A stretch of DNA of 64,000 nt. Source: Streptomyces sp. HNM0575. Its GTDB lineage: Bacteria > Actinomycetota > Actinomycetes > Streptomycetales > Streptomycetaceae. A model generated the notes under the pieces. It was given only the letters and a program-made list of their open reading frames with translations. It had not been told where the DNA came from and searched no databases. Positions 50,809 to 61,160 of the stretch are shown here, piece after piece. Location: positions 496,001 through 560,000 of the forward strand of contig NZ_JAASAG010000004.1 in the NCBI RefSeq assembly GCF_012726265.1. The letters run 5' to 3'. Each line of letters starts with the position of its first letter. The stretch's first letter is position 1. Both the position numbers and the translations under genes were made by a program.

Positions 50809-50833
50809 AACGGGCTTACCAGGAAAGCCCGTT
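50809..50833. other. 9-bp hairpin in the bldD-nusB spacer
   Basis: AACGGGCTT pairs perfectly with AAGCCCGTT around ACCAGGA. It is independent of the two terminators; it could be a third terminator or part of a small RNA. Confidence 0.5.
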
Positions 50834-50981
50834 CATACGATCGGGCCAACGGCTCCGCACTTTTTCGGCCGCCGCATATCGGGCGGCCCGGCGCTCCCGC
50901 ACGGTCCCCCGGCTCCTCCGGCATCCCGCCGCCACGGAGATCAAGAGACCGGGAAGAGCGCGCGGGGCCCGGAGGAACGGG

Positions 50982-51007
50982 AAAGGGGCCGCAGAAGCGG
51001 CCCCTTT
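50982..51007 (-). terminator. nusB terminator
   Basis: An 11-bp stem AAAGGGGCCGC/GCGGCCCCTTT with loop AGAA. Its outer base overlaps the nusB stop codon, and on the minus strand it ends in TTT. Confidence 0.85.
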
Positions 51008-51432
51008 CAGCGGCGCAGAGTCGGCTTGAGGTCCTTCAGCCGTCCGAGGAGGCCGTTGATGAACGGCGGTGACTCGTCCGTCGAGAACTCACGCGCGATG
51101 TCCAGCGCCTCGTCTATGACGACCGCTTCCGGTACGTCTTCCGACCAGATCAGCTCGTAGGCCGCCAGCCGCAGGATGCAGCGGTCCACCACGGGCATCC
51201 GGTCCAGGGTCCAGCCGACCGAGTAGGTGGAGATCAGTTCGTCGATGCGCTCGGCGTTCTCGGCGTAGCCCTCGATGAGCTGCATCGTGTACTCGCTGAC
51301 GGGCGGCTGCCGCTCGTCGGTCCCGGCGTGCCGGATCCAGTCCTGCATGACGGCCACCGGGGTGCTGTCCCGCTGGTCCGCTTCGAAGATGATCTGGAAG
51401 GCGCGTTTCCGGGCCTTGTTACGGGCTGCCAC
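51007..51432 (-). CDS. nusB: Transcription antitermination factor NusB
   Basis: A 141-residue all-helical RNA-binding factor that works with NusE (S10) at boxA in rRNA antitermination. It starts with GTG, ARNKARKRAFQIIFEADQRD, and has the conserved VGWTLDRMPVVDRCILRLAA, YELIWSEDVPEAVVIDEAL and FSTDESPPFINGLLGRL. It starts two bases after the efp stop, forming an efp-nusB unit. Confidence 0.96.
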   Translation of the reverse strand: MAARNKARKRAFQIIFEADQRDSTPVAVMQDWIRHAGTDERQPPVSEYTMQLIEGYAENAERIDELISTYSVGWTLDRMPVVDRCILRLAAYELIWSEDVPEAVVIDEALDIAREFSTDESPPFINGLLGRLKDLKPTLRR

Positions 51433-51434
51433 GG

Positions 51435-52001
51435 TTAGCCGTTCACCCGGCTCAGGTACTCGCCGGTCCTCGTGTCGACCTTGATCTTCTCGCCCGTGGT
51501 GATGAACAGCGGGACGCCGACCTCGTAACCGGTCTCCAGGCGCGCGGGCTTGGAGCCGCCGGTGGAACGGTCGCCCTGCACGCCGGGCTCGGTGTGCTCG
51601 ATGACCAGCTCGACGGCGGCGGGCAGTTCGACGAAGAGCGCCTCGCCCTGGTACATGGCGACCGTCGCCTCGAAGCCCTCGACCAGATAGTTGGCGGTGT
51701 CGCTGACGATCTCGGGCGTGATGTGGATCTGGTCGTAGGTCTCCATGTCCATGAAGACGAAGTACTCGCCGTCCTTGTACGAGAACTGCATCCCGCGTCG
51801 GTCCACGGTGGCCGTATCGACCTTGGTGCCCGCGTTGAACGTCTTGTCGACGGTCTTGCCGGACATGACGTTCTTCAGCTTCGTACGGACGAAGGCCGGT
51901 CCCTTGCCTGGCTTGACGTGCTGGAACTCGACGACGGACCAGAGCTGGCCGCCTTCGAGCTTGAGCACCATGCCGTTCTTGAGGTCGTTCGTGGATGCCA
52001 C
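51435..52001 (-). CDS. efp: Elongation factor P
   Basis: A 188-residue tRNA-mimicking factor that relieves ribosome stalling at polyproline. Domain I has the loop [17 protein letters not shown] with the Lys at the tip; the KOW-like [19 protein letters not shown] follows. The C-terminal OB domain reads [20 protein letters not shown] and ends [15 protein letters not shown] start at 52001. Confidence 0.97.
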   Translation of the reverse strand: MASTNDLKNGMVLKLEGGQLWSVVEFQHVKPGKGPAFVRTKLKNVMSGKTVDKTFNAGTKVDTATVDRRGMQFSYKDGEYFVFMDMETYDQIHITPEIVSDTANYLVEGFEATVAMYQGEALFVELPAAVELVIEHTEPGVQGDRSTGGSKPARLETGYEVGVPLFITTGEKIKVDTRTGEYLSRVNG

Positions 52002-52073
52002 GGTTGCGGAATCTCCTGAGACTGCTGCTGCGGAGACCAGAGGGCGGCCCGATCTCCGTCGCCCCGTCAGGAG

Positions 52074-53204
52074 CTAGAGAGCGAGCAGCTCTTTGGTCGT
52101 GATGGTGAGTAGCTCGGGTCCGCCGTCCGCCGCGGGGCGGACGACGAGAGTGTCATCGATCCGGACACCGCCCTGGCCCGGAAGGTGGACCCCGGGCTCG
52201 ATGGTGACCGGCACACAAGCGTCCAGTTTACCCATGGCCCCAGGTGACAGCCGAGGGTCCTCACCGATTTCAAGTCCCACCCCGTGGCCCGTCGAGGAAC
52301 CCAGCGCCTCCGCGTGCCCGGCGCCCCTGAGCACCTGGCGTGTGGCGCGGTCGACGTCGCTGCACGCCATACCTGGTGTGAGGGCCTCCCGTCCGGCCCG
52401 CTGGGCGGCGAAGACGAGGTCGTAGAGCTCCACCTGCCAGTCCTCCGGAGCCGTCCCGATCACGAACGTACGGCCGATCTGGCAGCGGTAGCCGTGGTAT
52501 TGGGCGCCGAGCCGTACGGAGAGGAAGTCGCCCTCCTCCACGCGCCGGTCGGTCGGACGGTGTTCGGCGAGACCGGAGTTGCGGCCGGTGGCCACGCACG
52601 TGGGGAAGGCGGAGCCCTCCGCGCCGTGGTCGATGAGCCTGCGTTCCAGCTCCAGCGCCAGGTGGCGTTCGGTGCGTCCGACGAGGATCGACTCCAGCAG
52701 TTCGCCGAGCGCATGGTCGGTGATCTCGGCGGCGATCCGCAGGGCGGAGATCTCCTCGTCGTCCTTGACGACCCGCTGTGCCTCGATGGGCGCGGCGAGT
52801 CCCGTCAGCCGTAGCCCGGAGGCGACCGAGGCCATGGCCCGGTGGCGGGCCACCGTCACGTGGTGCTCCTCGACGGCGAGAAGGCGGGCACCCGCGGTGG
52901 CTGCCAGGTCGGCGGCCGCGACGGCGGTGTCGCCCTCGGGGTTGGAGAGGCGGCCGGTACGCAACTCGTCGTCGCTGCGGCCGGCGTCGTGCTGGTGGGC
53001 GCTGTCGGCGGAGGCCGGGCCGAGCAGGGTGTCGACGCCGCCGGGGCCGATCAGCAGGGCGGCGCCGCTCACCGGACTGCCGGTGAGATAGCGGATGTTG
53101 GCGGGCCGGGTGACCAGCACCGCGTCGGGAGGACCGTCCTTGGTCACGGCGGCGGCGCAGCGCTCACGTAGCAGCGCGCGGCGGGCCACATGGACTTCGG
53201 ACAT
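52074..53204 (-). CDS. M24 (Xaa-Pro aminopeptidase-like) protein lacking metal-ligand Asp residues
   Basis: A 376-residue pita-bread-fold protein of the PepQ/PepP family. It has the N-terminal creatinase-like domain (AVLVTRPANIRYLTGSPVSG) and a C-terminal M24 domain. Active M24 enzymes bind two metals through DxG...D...H...E...E. Here the first Asp region reads LSVRLGAQYHGY (Arg for Asp) and the second CQIGRTF (Gln for Asp). The His (STGHGVGLEIGEDP) and first Glu (VTIEPGVHLPG) remain, and the last Glu is Asp (RIDDTLVV). It is therefore likely a non-metallo pseudoenzyme, despite its usual annotation as pepQ. It lies upstream of efp, 72 bases away on the same strand. Confidence 0.85.
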   Translation of the reverse strand: MSEVHVARRALLRERCAAAVTKDGPPDAVLVTRPANIRYLTGSPVSGAALLIGPGGVDTLLGPASADSAHQHDAGRSDDELRTGRLSNPEGDTAVAAADLAATAGARLLAVEEHHVTVARHRAMASVASGLRLTGLAAPIEAQRVVKDDEEISALRIAAEITDHALGELLESILVGRTERHLALELERRLIDHGAEGSAFPTCVATGRNSGLAEHRPTDRRVEEGDFLSVRLGAQYHGYRCQIGRTFVIGTAPEDWQVELYDLVFAAQRAGREALTPGMACSDVDRATRQVLRGAGHAEALGSSTGHGVGLEIGEDPRLSPGAMGKLDACVPVTIEPGVHLPGQGGVRIDDTLVVRPAADGGPELLTITTKELLAL

Positions 53205-53420
53205 GTTTCCGAGCCTACGGAGAGCGCGGCGGCACGGCAGTCCGTACGGGGCCGTGCGGGCGACCGGGCCGGGTCCGCGGCCGGAGCCGGGGCACGTACT
53301 CGCGCCGGGCGGCGGCTTCGTACGGGGCGGACTCGTACGAGGCGGCGGGCTTCTGCCGGGCGGTGGACGCGCGCCGCCACCGGGGCCCGTGCCGACGCCG
53401 GAGCCGGGGCTGCCCTGTGC

Positions 53421-54494
53421 TCACCAGCGTGGGGGGCTTGCGAGGCTGCGGGCCACCACGTCGTCGAGCATCCGTGCGGTGGTGGCGACGTCCTGACGGG
53501 AGTTGTCGATGATGGGCAGGCCCGAGCCGTACCAGCCGGCCATGCGTCCGTGGATCTGGGCGACCTCCTCGTCGCTGAGGCGGCGGTTGCCGCTGCGCGC
53601 GGCGTTGCGCTCCAGCACGACCTCCAGACCGGGCAGCAGCACGACGGGGATCATGCCGGGCCCCACATGGCGCTTCCAGCCGCCGAGTCCGACCACGGGG
53701 CGGTCCGGGAAGACGGCGTCGTCGAGGATGCAGGAGATGCCGTTGGCGAGGAAGTTCCGCGCGGCGAATCCGCAGGTGCGGCGGGCCAGCCGGTACTGGG
53801 CCTCGGAATGGTCGTTCCAGCCGCTCTGCGGGTCGGCGAAGCCGGAGCGTACCCATTCGCGTACGTCGTCGAGGCTGATGTGGGAGGTGGGCACGGCACG
53901 CCGTTCGGCCCAGTAGCGGGCGACCGTGGTCTTCCCCGCTCCGGCCGGGCCGATCAGCAGTACGGCCACGGCCGCCCGGGTCGCGTCGAGCTGTGCCGGG
54001 TCCGCGTCGAGGGTGGGGATCTCGACGGGGGCGCCGCGGGAGAGCTGGAGATGACCGGTCGACTCGGTGGGATGGACGTCGCCGTCGCCCGGATATCCCT
54101 GTACCGGGGCGGTGCCTGGCTGCTGCGGGGGCGCGGTGGGCACGGGCGGGGGCGCGGGTGCCTGGGGCTGAGCGGGAGCCGGGGGCGGGGCCGGTGCCTG
54201 CGGCTGGGGCGGGACCTGCGGCTGGGCCGGGACGGGCGACGGTGCGGGCGGATGCGCGTTGGGGCCGCCGCCCGGCGGCTGTCCCGTGTGCTGCGCCTGC
54301 TGCGGTGCACCGCTCTGCCAGGCCGGCTGCGGCTGCGGCTGCGGTGGCCGGGCGGGTGCGTGCGGCGGCGGCTCCTGTCCGTTGTGCCGGGGCGGGTAGT
54401 CCGCGTCCTGCTGCCGGTCCGGTACGGGGCCTTGGGGGGAGCCTTGTTCGGAGCCTTGAGATGGGACGGGCTGTGGCGCCCCGTACTGCTGCAT
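53421..54494 (-). CDS. P-loop kinase-like ATPase with a Pro/Gln-rich N-terminus
   Basis: A 357-residue protein. Residues 1-150 are very rich in Pro, Gln and Ala (PQPQPQPAWQ, PPPAPAQPQ) and surely disordered. The C-terminal ~190 residues form a P-loop domain with Walker A LLIGPAGAGKTTVARYWAER, HISLDDVREWVRSGF and ILDDAVFPDR, and the Arg-bearing lid ERNAARSGNRRLSDEEVAQI. This is the AAA_33 / zeta-toxin-like kinase layout seen in small-molecule and nucleotide kinases. I do not know the substrate. It lies between the M24-like gene and aroB, and may be co-transcribed with the former. Confidence 0.78.
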   Translation of the reverse strand: MQQYGAPQPVPSQGSEQGSPQGPVPDRQQDADYPPRHNGQEPPPHAPARPPQPQPQPAWQSGAPQQAQHTGQPPGGGPNAHPPAPSPVPAQPQVPPQPQAPAPPPAPAQPQAPAPPPVPTAPPQQPGTAPVQGYPGDGDVHPTESTGHLQLSRGAPVEIPTLDADPAQLDATRAAVAVLLIGPAGAGKTTVARYWAERRAVPTSHISLDDVREWVRSGFADPQSGWNDHSEAQYRLARRTCGFAARNFLANGISCILDDAVFPDRPVVGLGGWKRHVGPGMIPVVLLPGLEVVLERNAARSGNRRLSDEEVAQIHGRMAGWYGSGLPIIDNSRQDVATTARMLDDVVARSLASPPRW

Positions 54495-54715
54495 CCGCTC
54501 CCCAACTCCGCTCGCGTCTGCCGACGCTGCCCCCGCAACGCCATGATTGTGTGACAGTACCGGAAGGTACCGTCCTGGTCGTTCCTGTTGAACGGCGGAG
54601 CAGCGCCACGAGTGCCCGGCGGCCCCGCGCGGACCGCGACTTCACCGCGGACCGCAACTGCGCCGGTCTCCCCGCGTCCGCTCCGTCCGCCCCGGCGGCT
54701 TAGCCCCTCCCGCGT

Positions 54716-57545
<2,830 letters not shown>

Positions 57546-58009
57546 CGGTGCTCCTCGGTCTCGCGCCTCGGCGCTGCGCGCCGGGCGCCTGTGCGGTCGT
57601 CCTGCCGGACCTGTCGGTCTGCCCCCGATCTTCCCACGCGCGCGGGCGGAGACCTGCCGCGGTCCACCGACCGGGACGGCGCGCGACCGCGGGACGGGAG
57701 AGCGAAGCGGGAAGCCTGAAGCCGGGGGGGCCGAATACGGGGCGCGGTGGACGGACCCGTGAGAAGGAGCCCGGTGGGCGGGTCCGGGAAAGGAGCCCGG
57801 CCGGATAGCCGACGGGGATGCCGCCCGGAACGCCGGGCACCCCCGGGATACCGAAGCCGGTGCTGCCCTCGATGCCCTGCGGGAGCGAGGGCGACGGGCC
57901 CGGTCGCGCCGCCGGGGCGGATGTACGGGCACGGAGACCCACCTGGGGAACAGGGGCGCAGGGGCCGCCTCAGGAACGGACCGCGAACGGACCGGGGAGG
58001 GCCCCCGGG
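57546..58009. other. aroC-aroE spacer, 464 bases, no supported gene
   Basis: A GC-rich stretch between aroE and aroC on the minus strand. It holds direct repeats of AAGGAGCCCGG (about 57763-57773 and 57790-57800) and CGCCCGGAACGCCGGGC, which can fold weakly. Antisense frames cross it, but none has a start signal or recognisable product. Confidence 0.5.
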
Positions 58010-58879
58010 TCAGCCCGTGCGCGCGTGCAGCGCCTCTTCGCCCGCCGCCCGCATCGCGTCGAGCGGTGCGGGCGCGTGCCCCGTCATCAACTCGACCTGG
58101 AGCGCCGCCTGGTGCACGAGCAGGTCGAGCCCCGAGACGACGGCGCCGTCCCGCTCGGCCCAGGCCGCCGCGAGCCGGGTCGGCCACGGCTCGTAGAGCA
58201 CGTCGAAGAGGGTGCCGGGCCGTTCGGGCACCCGGCCGGCGAGCGCGTCCGTACTGCCCGCCGGAGTGGTCGCGATCACCAGCGGCGCCGAGAGCGCTTC
58301 CGCGGCGTCCGCCCAGGCGGCGGTCCGCACCCGCACTCCGAGCCGCTCCCCCCAGCCGCGCATCTCACGGGCCCGCTCCTCACCGCGTACGTACGCGGTG
58401 ACCTCGCCGTCGCAGATCTGCGCGAGCGCCGCCAGCGCCGAGGAGGCGGTGGCCCCGGCGCCGAGGACGGCCGCGCGCTCGGTGCGTACGATGCCGCGCT
58501 CCCGCAAGGCGGCCACCATGCCGGGAATGTCGGTGTTGTCGCCGAAGCGGCTTCTGCCCCTGAAGACAACGGTGTTGACGGCCTCGACCGACTCCGCGGT
58601 CGGGCTGATCGCGTCCAGCAGCGGGATCACGGCACGCTTCAACGGCATCGTCAGGGACAGGCCCGCCCACTGCTCGTCGGTGGCGCCGAGGAACGAGGCG
58701 ATGCCCTCCTCGTCCACCTCGTACCGCTCGTACGTCCAGTCCCGCAGGCCGAGTTCACCGTAGGCGGCGCGGTGCAGCACCGGGGAGAGCGAGTGGGCGA
58801 CGGGTGAGCCGAGGACGGCGGCCCGGCGTACGGCCGGAGACGCGGCGGGCGCCGGCCGTACGGGGTGGTGCGCTTGCAT
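58010..58879 (-). CDS. aroE: Shikimate dehydrogenase
   Basis: A 289-residue NADP-dependent enzyme reducing 3-dehydroshikimate. The N-terminal substrate domain has [36 protein letters not shown] (catalytic Lys) and VEAVNTVVF, with [13 protein letters not shown]; the Rossmann domain has [19 protein letters not shown]; the C-terminal [18 protein letters not shown] closes it. The first ~18 residues are Pro/Ala-rich. The ATG at 58879 overlaps the mltG stop (TGATG). Confidence 0.93.
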   Translation of the reverse strand: MQAHHPVRPAPAASPAVRRAAVLGSPVAHSLSPVLHRAAYGELGLRDWTYERYEVDEEGIASFLGATDEQWAGLSLTMPLKRAVIPLLDAISPTAESVEAVNTVVFRGRSRFGDNTDIPGMVAALRERGIVRTERAAVLGAGATASSALAALAQICDGEVTAYVRGEERAREMRGWGERLGVRVRTAAWADAAEALSAPLVIATTPAGSTDALAGRVPERPGTLFDVLYEPWPTRLAAAWAERDGAVVSGLDLLVHQAALQVELMTGHAPAPLDAMRAAGEEALHARTG

Positions 58880-60567
58880 CAGCCGCCGTTCCCCTTGTTC
58901 TTGCGCTGCTCCCTGTTGAAGTCCCGGACGTTGCGGTCGTGTTCGGCCTTGCTGGCGGTGAACCGCGTGTCGCCGGGCTTGACGGTGACGAAGTAGAGCC
59001 AGTTGCCCTTGGTCGGCTTCAGCGCCGCCTCGATGGCCTGGTGCCCGGGGTTGTCGATGGGACCGGGCGGCAGACCGGCGTTGAGGTAGGTGTTGTACGG
59101 CGACTTGAACTTGGTGTCCTCGACCGAAGTGTCCAGCGACGAACGGCCCTTGGCGTAGTTGATGGTCGAGTCGAAGCCGAGCCTCATGCCCTTGTCCAGG
59201 CGGTTGTAGATGACGCGGGAGACCTTGCCGAACTCCTCGTCCTGCTGGGCCTCCGCCTGGATGAGGGAGGCTATGGTCAGGATCTCCTCGGGCGACTTGC
59301 CCGCCTTCTTCGCCTGTCCGGCCAGATCGACCTTCGTGTGCTCGGCCTTGGCGCGTCCGACCATGTCCCGCAGCACGTCCTCGGGAGCGCTGCCCTCGCC
59401 GACGCTGTAGCGCGACGGGAAGAGGAAGCCCTCCGGGTTGCCCTTGGCGAAGCCCGGCAGTCCCAGCTCCGGACCGGCCTTCTTGGCGACCTTCTCCGTG
59501 CTGCCCTCCGGCCGGGCCAGCTTCTTGTCGATCTGCTGGTAGATCGCCTTCGCGCGGAGCCCTTCGGAGATGATCAGCCCGTTCTGGCTTGCCGGGTCGA
59601 GCATCAGCTTCACGGCGGCGGCACCGGACATCTTCTTGCGCAGGCTGTACGTGCCGGGCTGGATGCCGCTGGACTTCTTCTCCTTCTGCGACGCCTCGAC
59701 GAACGCTCCCGCGCTCTTGACCACACCGGCCTTCTGAAGCTGGCCGCCCATGTCGGCGATCGAGGCGCCGTCGGGGATCTTCACCTGGACCTGGCCGGAG
59801 CCCTTCCCCGAGAAGTCGGGCGCCGGGGCGAAGTAGGCCTGGTAGAAGCCGTATCCGTAGTAGCCCGCGGTGCCGAGGCCTCCCGCGAGCAGCACCGAGA
59901 CGGCCAGGCACGCGCAACCACTGCGGCGCTTGCCCTCATTGCGGCGCCCGGAGCGCTTGGAGCGCCCGCCGCCGTCGTCGTAGTCGTCGTAGTCGTCATA
60001 CCCGTCGTCATCGTCGCCGTCGCGGTCGGCGAAGAAGGCGTGCTCGCCCTGGTCGGGACCCGGGTCCCAGCCGGTCTCCGGGTCGGCGTCGGGACGGCCC
60101 GGGCCGCCGCCCGGCCCGCCGGGATGCGGTGCGAGATAGCCGTCGGGCCCGGGCTGCGCATACGGCCCGGGATATCCCTGGCCCTGCTGGGGGTGCTGCG
60201 GATAGCCCTGCTGCGCCGCGTAATACCCGGGCTGCTGACCGGTGTTGTACGGATCGGTGACGACGGGCATGCCTCGCGGATCGGTGGCGCCCATGCCGTG
60301 TCCGGGGTCGTACGGGCCGCCCGCCCCGGGGTTCTGGTAGCCGCCCTGCCCGTACTGCTGCTGGTGCTGTTGGTGCTGCTGCTCGTAGTAGCCCTGCTGC
60401 TGGGGCACTTGGTGCTGGCCCGTGCTGTACGGGTCGGCGTACTGGCCGCCTTGGGAACCGTCGTCGCCCGGGTATGCGTCTCTGCCACCGTCCCACCCCT
60501 GGTCCCCGAACAGAGGGTCATCGGGATGCCACGATGGGAGGCTCTGCCCCCGGCCATAGTCAGTCAT
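58879..60567 (-). CDS. mltG: Endolytic murein transglycosylase
   Basis: A 562-residue inner-membrane lytic transglycosylase that ends growing glycan strands. The ATG at 60567 (MTDYGRGQSLPSWHPDDPLF) follows AGGGGACCG. A ~200-residue cytoplasmic N-terminus is Gly/Gln/Tyr/Pro-rich (QQGYYEQQHQQHQQQYGQGG), then acidic (DGDDDDGYDDYDDYDDGGG) and basic before a single membrane helix (ACLAVSVLLAGGLGTAGYYG). The periplasmic YceG domain has a LysM-like part and the active-site region ILTIASLIQAEAQQDEEF with the catalytic Glu. It is coupled to aroE. Confidence 0.93.
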   Translation of the reverse strand: MTDYGRGQSLPSWHPDDPLFGDQGWDGGRDAYPGDDGSQGGQYADPYSTGQHQVPQQQGYYEQQHQQHQQQYGQGGYQNPGAGGPYDPGHGMGATDPRGMPVVTDPYNTGQQPGYYAAQQGYPQHPQQGQGYPGPYAQPGPDGYLAPHPGGPGGGPGRPDADPETGWDPGPDQGEHAFFADRDGDDDDGYDDYDDYDDGGGRSKRSGRRNEGKRRSGCACLAVSVLLAGGLGTAGYYGYGFYQAYFAPAPDFSGKGSGQVQVKIPDGASIADMGGQLQKAGVVKSAGAFVEASQKEKKSSGIQPGTYSLRKKMSGAAAVKLMLDPASQNGLIISEGLRAKAIYQQIDKKLARPEGSTEKVAKKAGPELGLPGFAKGNPEGFLFPSRYSVGEGSAPEDVLRDMVGRAKAEHTKVDLAGQAKKAGKSPEEILTIASLIQAEAQQDEEFGKVSRVIYNRLDKGMRLGFDSTINYAKGRSSLDTSVEDTKFKSPYNTYLNAGLPPGPIDNPGHQAIEAALKPTKGNWLYFVTVKPGDTRFTASKAEHDRNVRDFNREQRKNKGNGG

Positions 60568-60695
60568 CGGTCCCCTAGATCCGCCGGACGGCAGCTCTCT
60601 GCCGTACGCATACAGGCAGGACACCCGCGGCACACTCGGGTGTGCCGGCCCCGTCCGGCGGTTGCGCGTGTCGCGGGAACGTTACCGTATCGCGA

Positions 60696-61160
60696 TCAGA
60701 CGCCCGGTTCGACGCATTCCCCGGGAGGGCTGCCTGACATCCGTTCAGTCTCCAGGGCGTTCTGAAGGATGACCACCGCCGCGGCCTGATCGATGCGGGA
60801 GCGGCCCTTCTTGGAGTTGACGCCGGATGCACGCATGTCCTGTGCAGCCGTGACTGTACTCATACGTTCGTCGACAAGCCGAACCGGGACCGGTGTGATC
60901 TTCCTCGCCAGCTCCCCGGCGAACTCACGGACCTTGGCCGCGGCCGGTCCCTCGCCCCCGTTGAGCGAGCGCGGCAGTCCGGCCACGACCTCGATCGGTT
61001 CGTACTCGGTGACGAGCGCCGCCAACCGCCGCCGCGCCGCGGGCAGATCACGTCCCGGCACCGTCTCCACCGGTGTGGCCAGCAGCCCGTCGGGATCGCT
61101 GCTCGCGACCCCGATGCGGGCGTCACCGACGTCCACGGCGAGGCGGCGCCCACGGCGCAT
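60696..61160 (-). CDS. ruvX: RuvX/YqgF-type Holliday junction resolvase
   Basis: A 154-residue RNase-H-fold nuclease, also linked to pre-16S rRNA processing (RuvX/YqgF). It begins RRGRRLAVDVGDARIGVASS (catalytic Asp), has VVAGLPRSLNGGEGPAAAKV and VRLVDERMSTVTAAQ, and ends with the third acidic site in SRIDQAAAVVILQNAL. The ATG at 61160 overlaps the alaS stop (TGATG). Confidence 0.94.
   Translation of the reverse strand: MRRGRRLAVDVGDARIGVASSDPDGLLATPVETVPGRDLPAARRRLAALVTEYEPIEVVAGLPRSLNGGEGPAAAKVREFAGELARKITPVPVRLVDERMSTVTAAQDMRASGVNSKKGRSRIDQAAAVVILQNALETERMSGSPPGECVEPGV

Larger units (their letters stand above)
50620..51006. other. bldD-nusB convergent spacer, 387 bases, three hairpins
   Basis: This spacer holds an 18-bp hairpin (50656-50696), a 9-bp hairpin (50809-50833) and the nusB terminator (50982-51007). 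A minus-strand open frame (50652-50924) has no start signal or similarity and overlaps the hairpins, so it is not called. Confidence 0.6.

Noticed and set aside
50652..50924. 90-codon minus-strand frame downstream of bldD
   Set aside because: It overlaps two hairpins, has no ribosome binding site and no similarity that I recognise.
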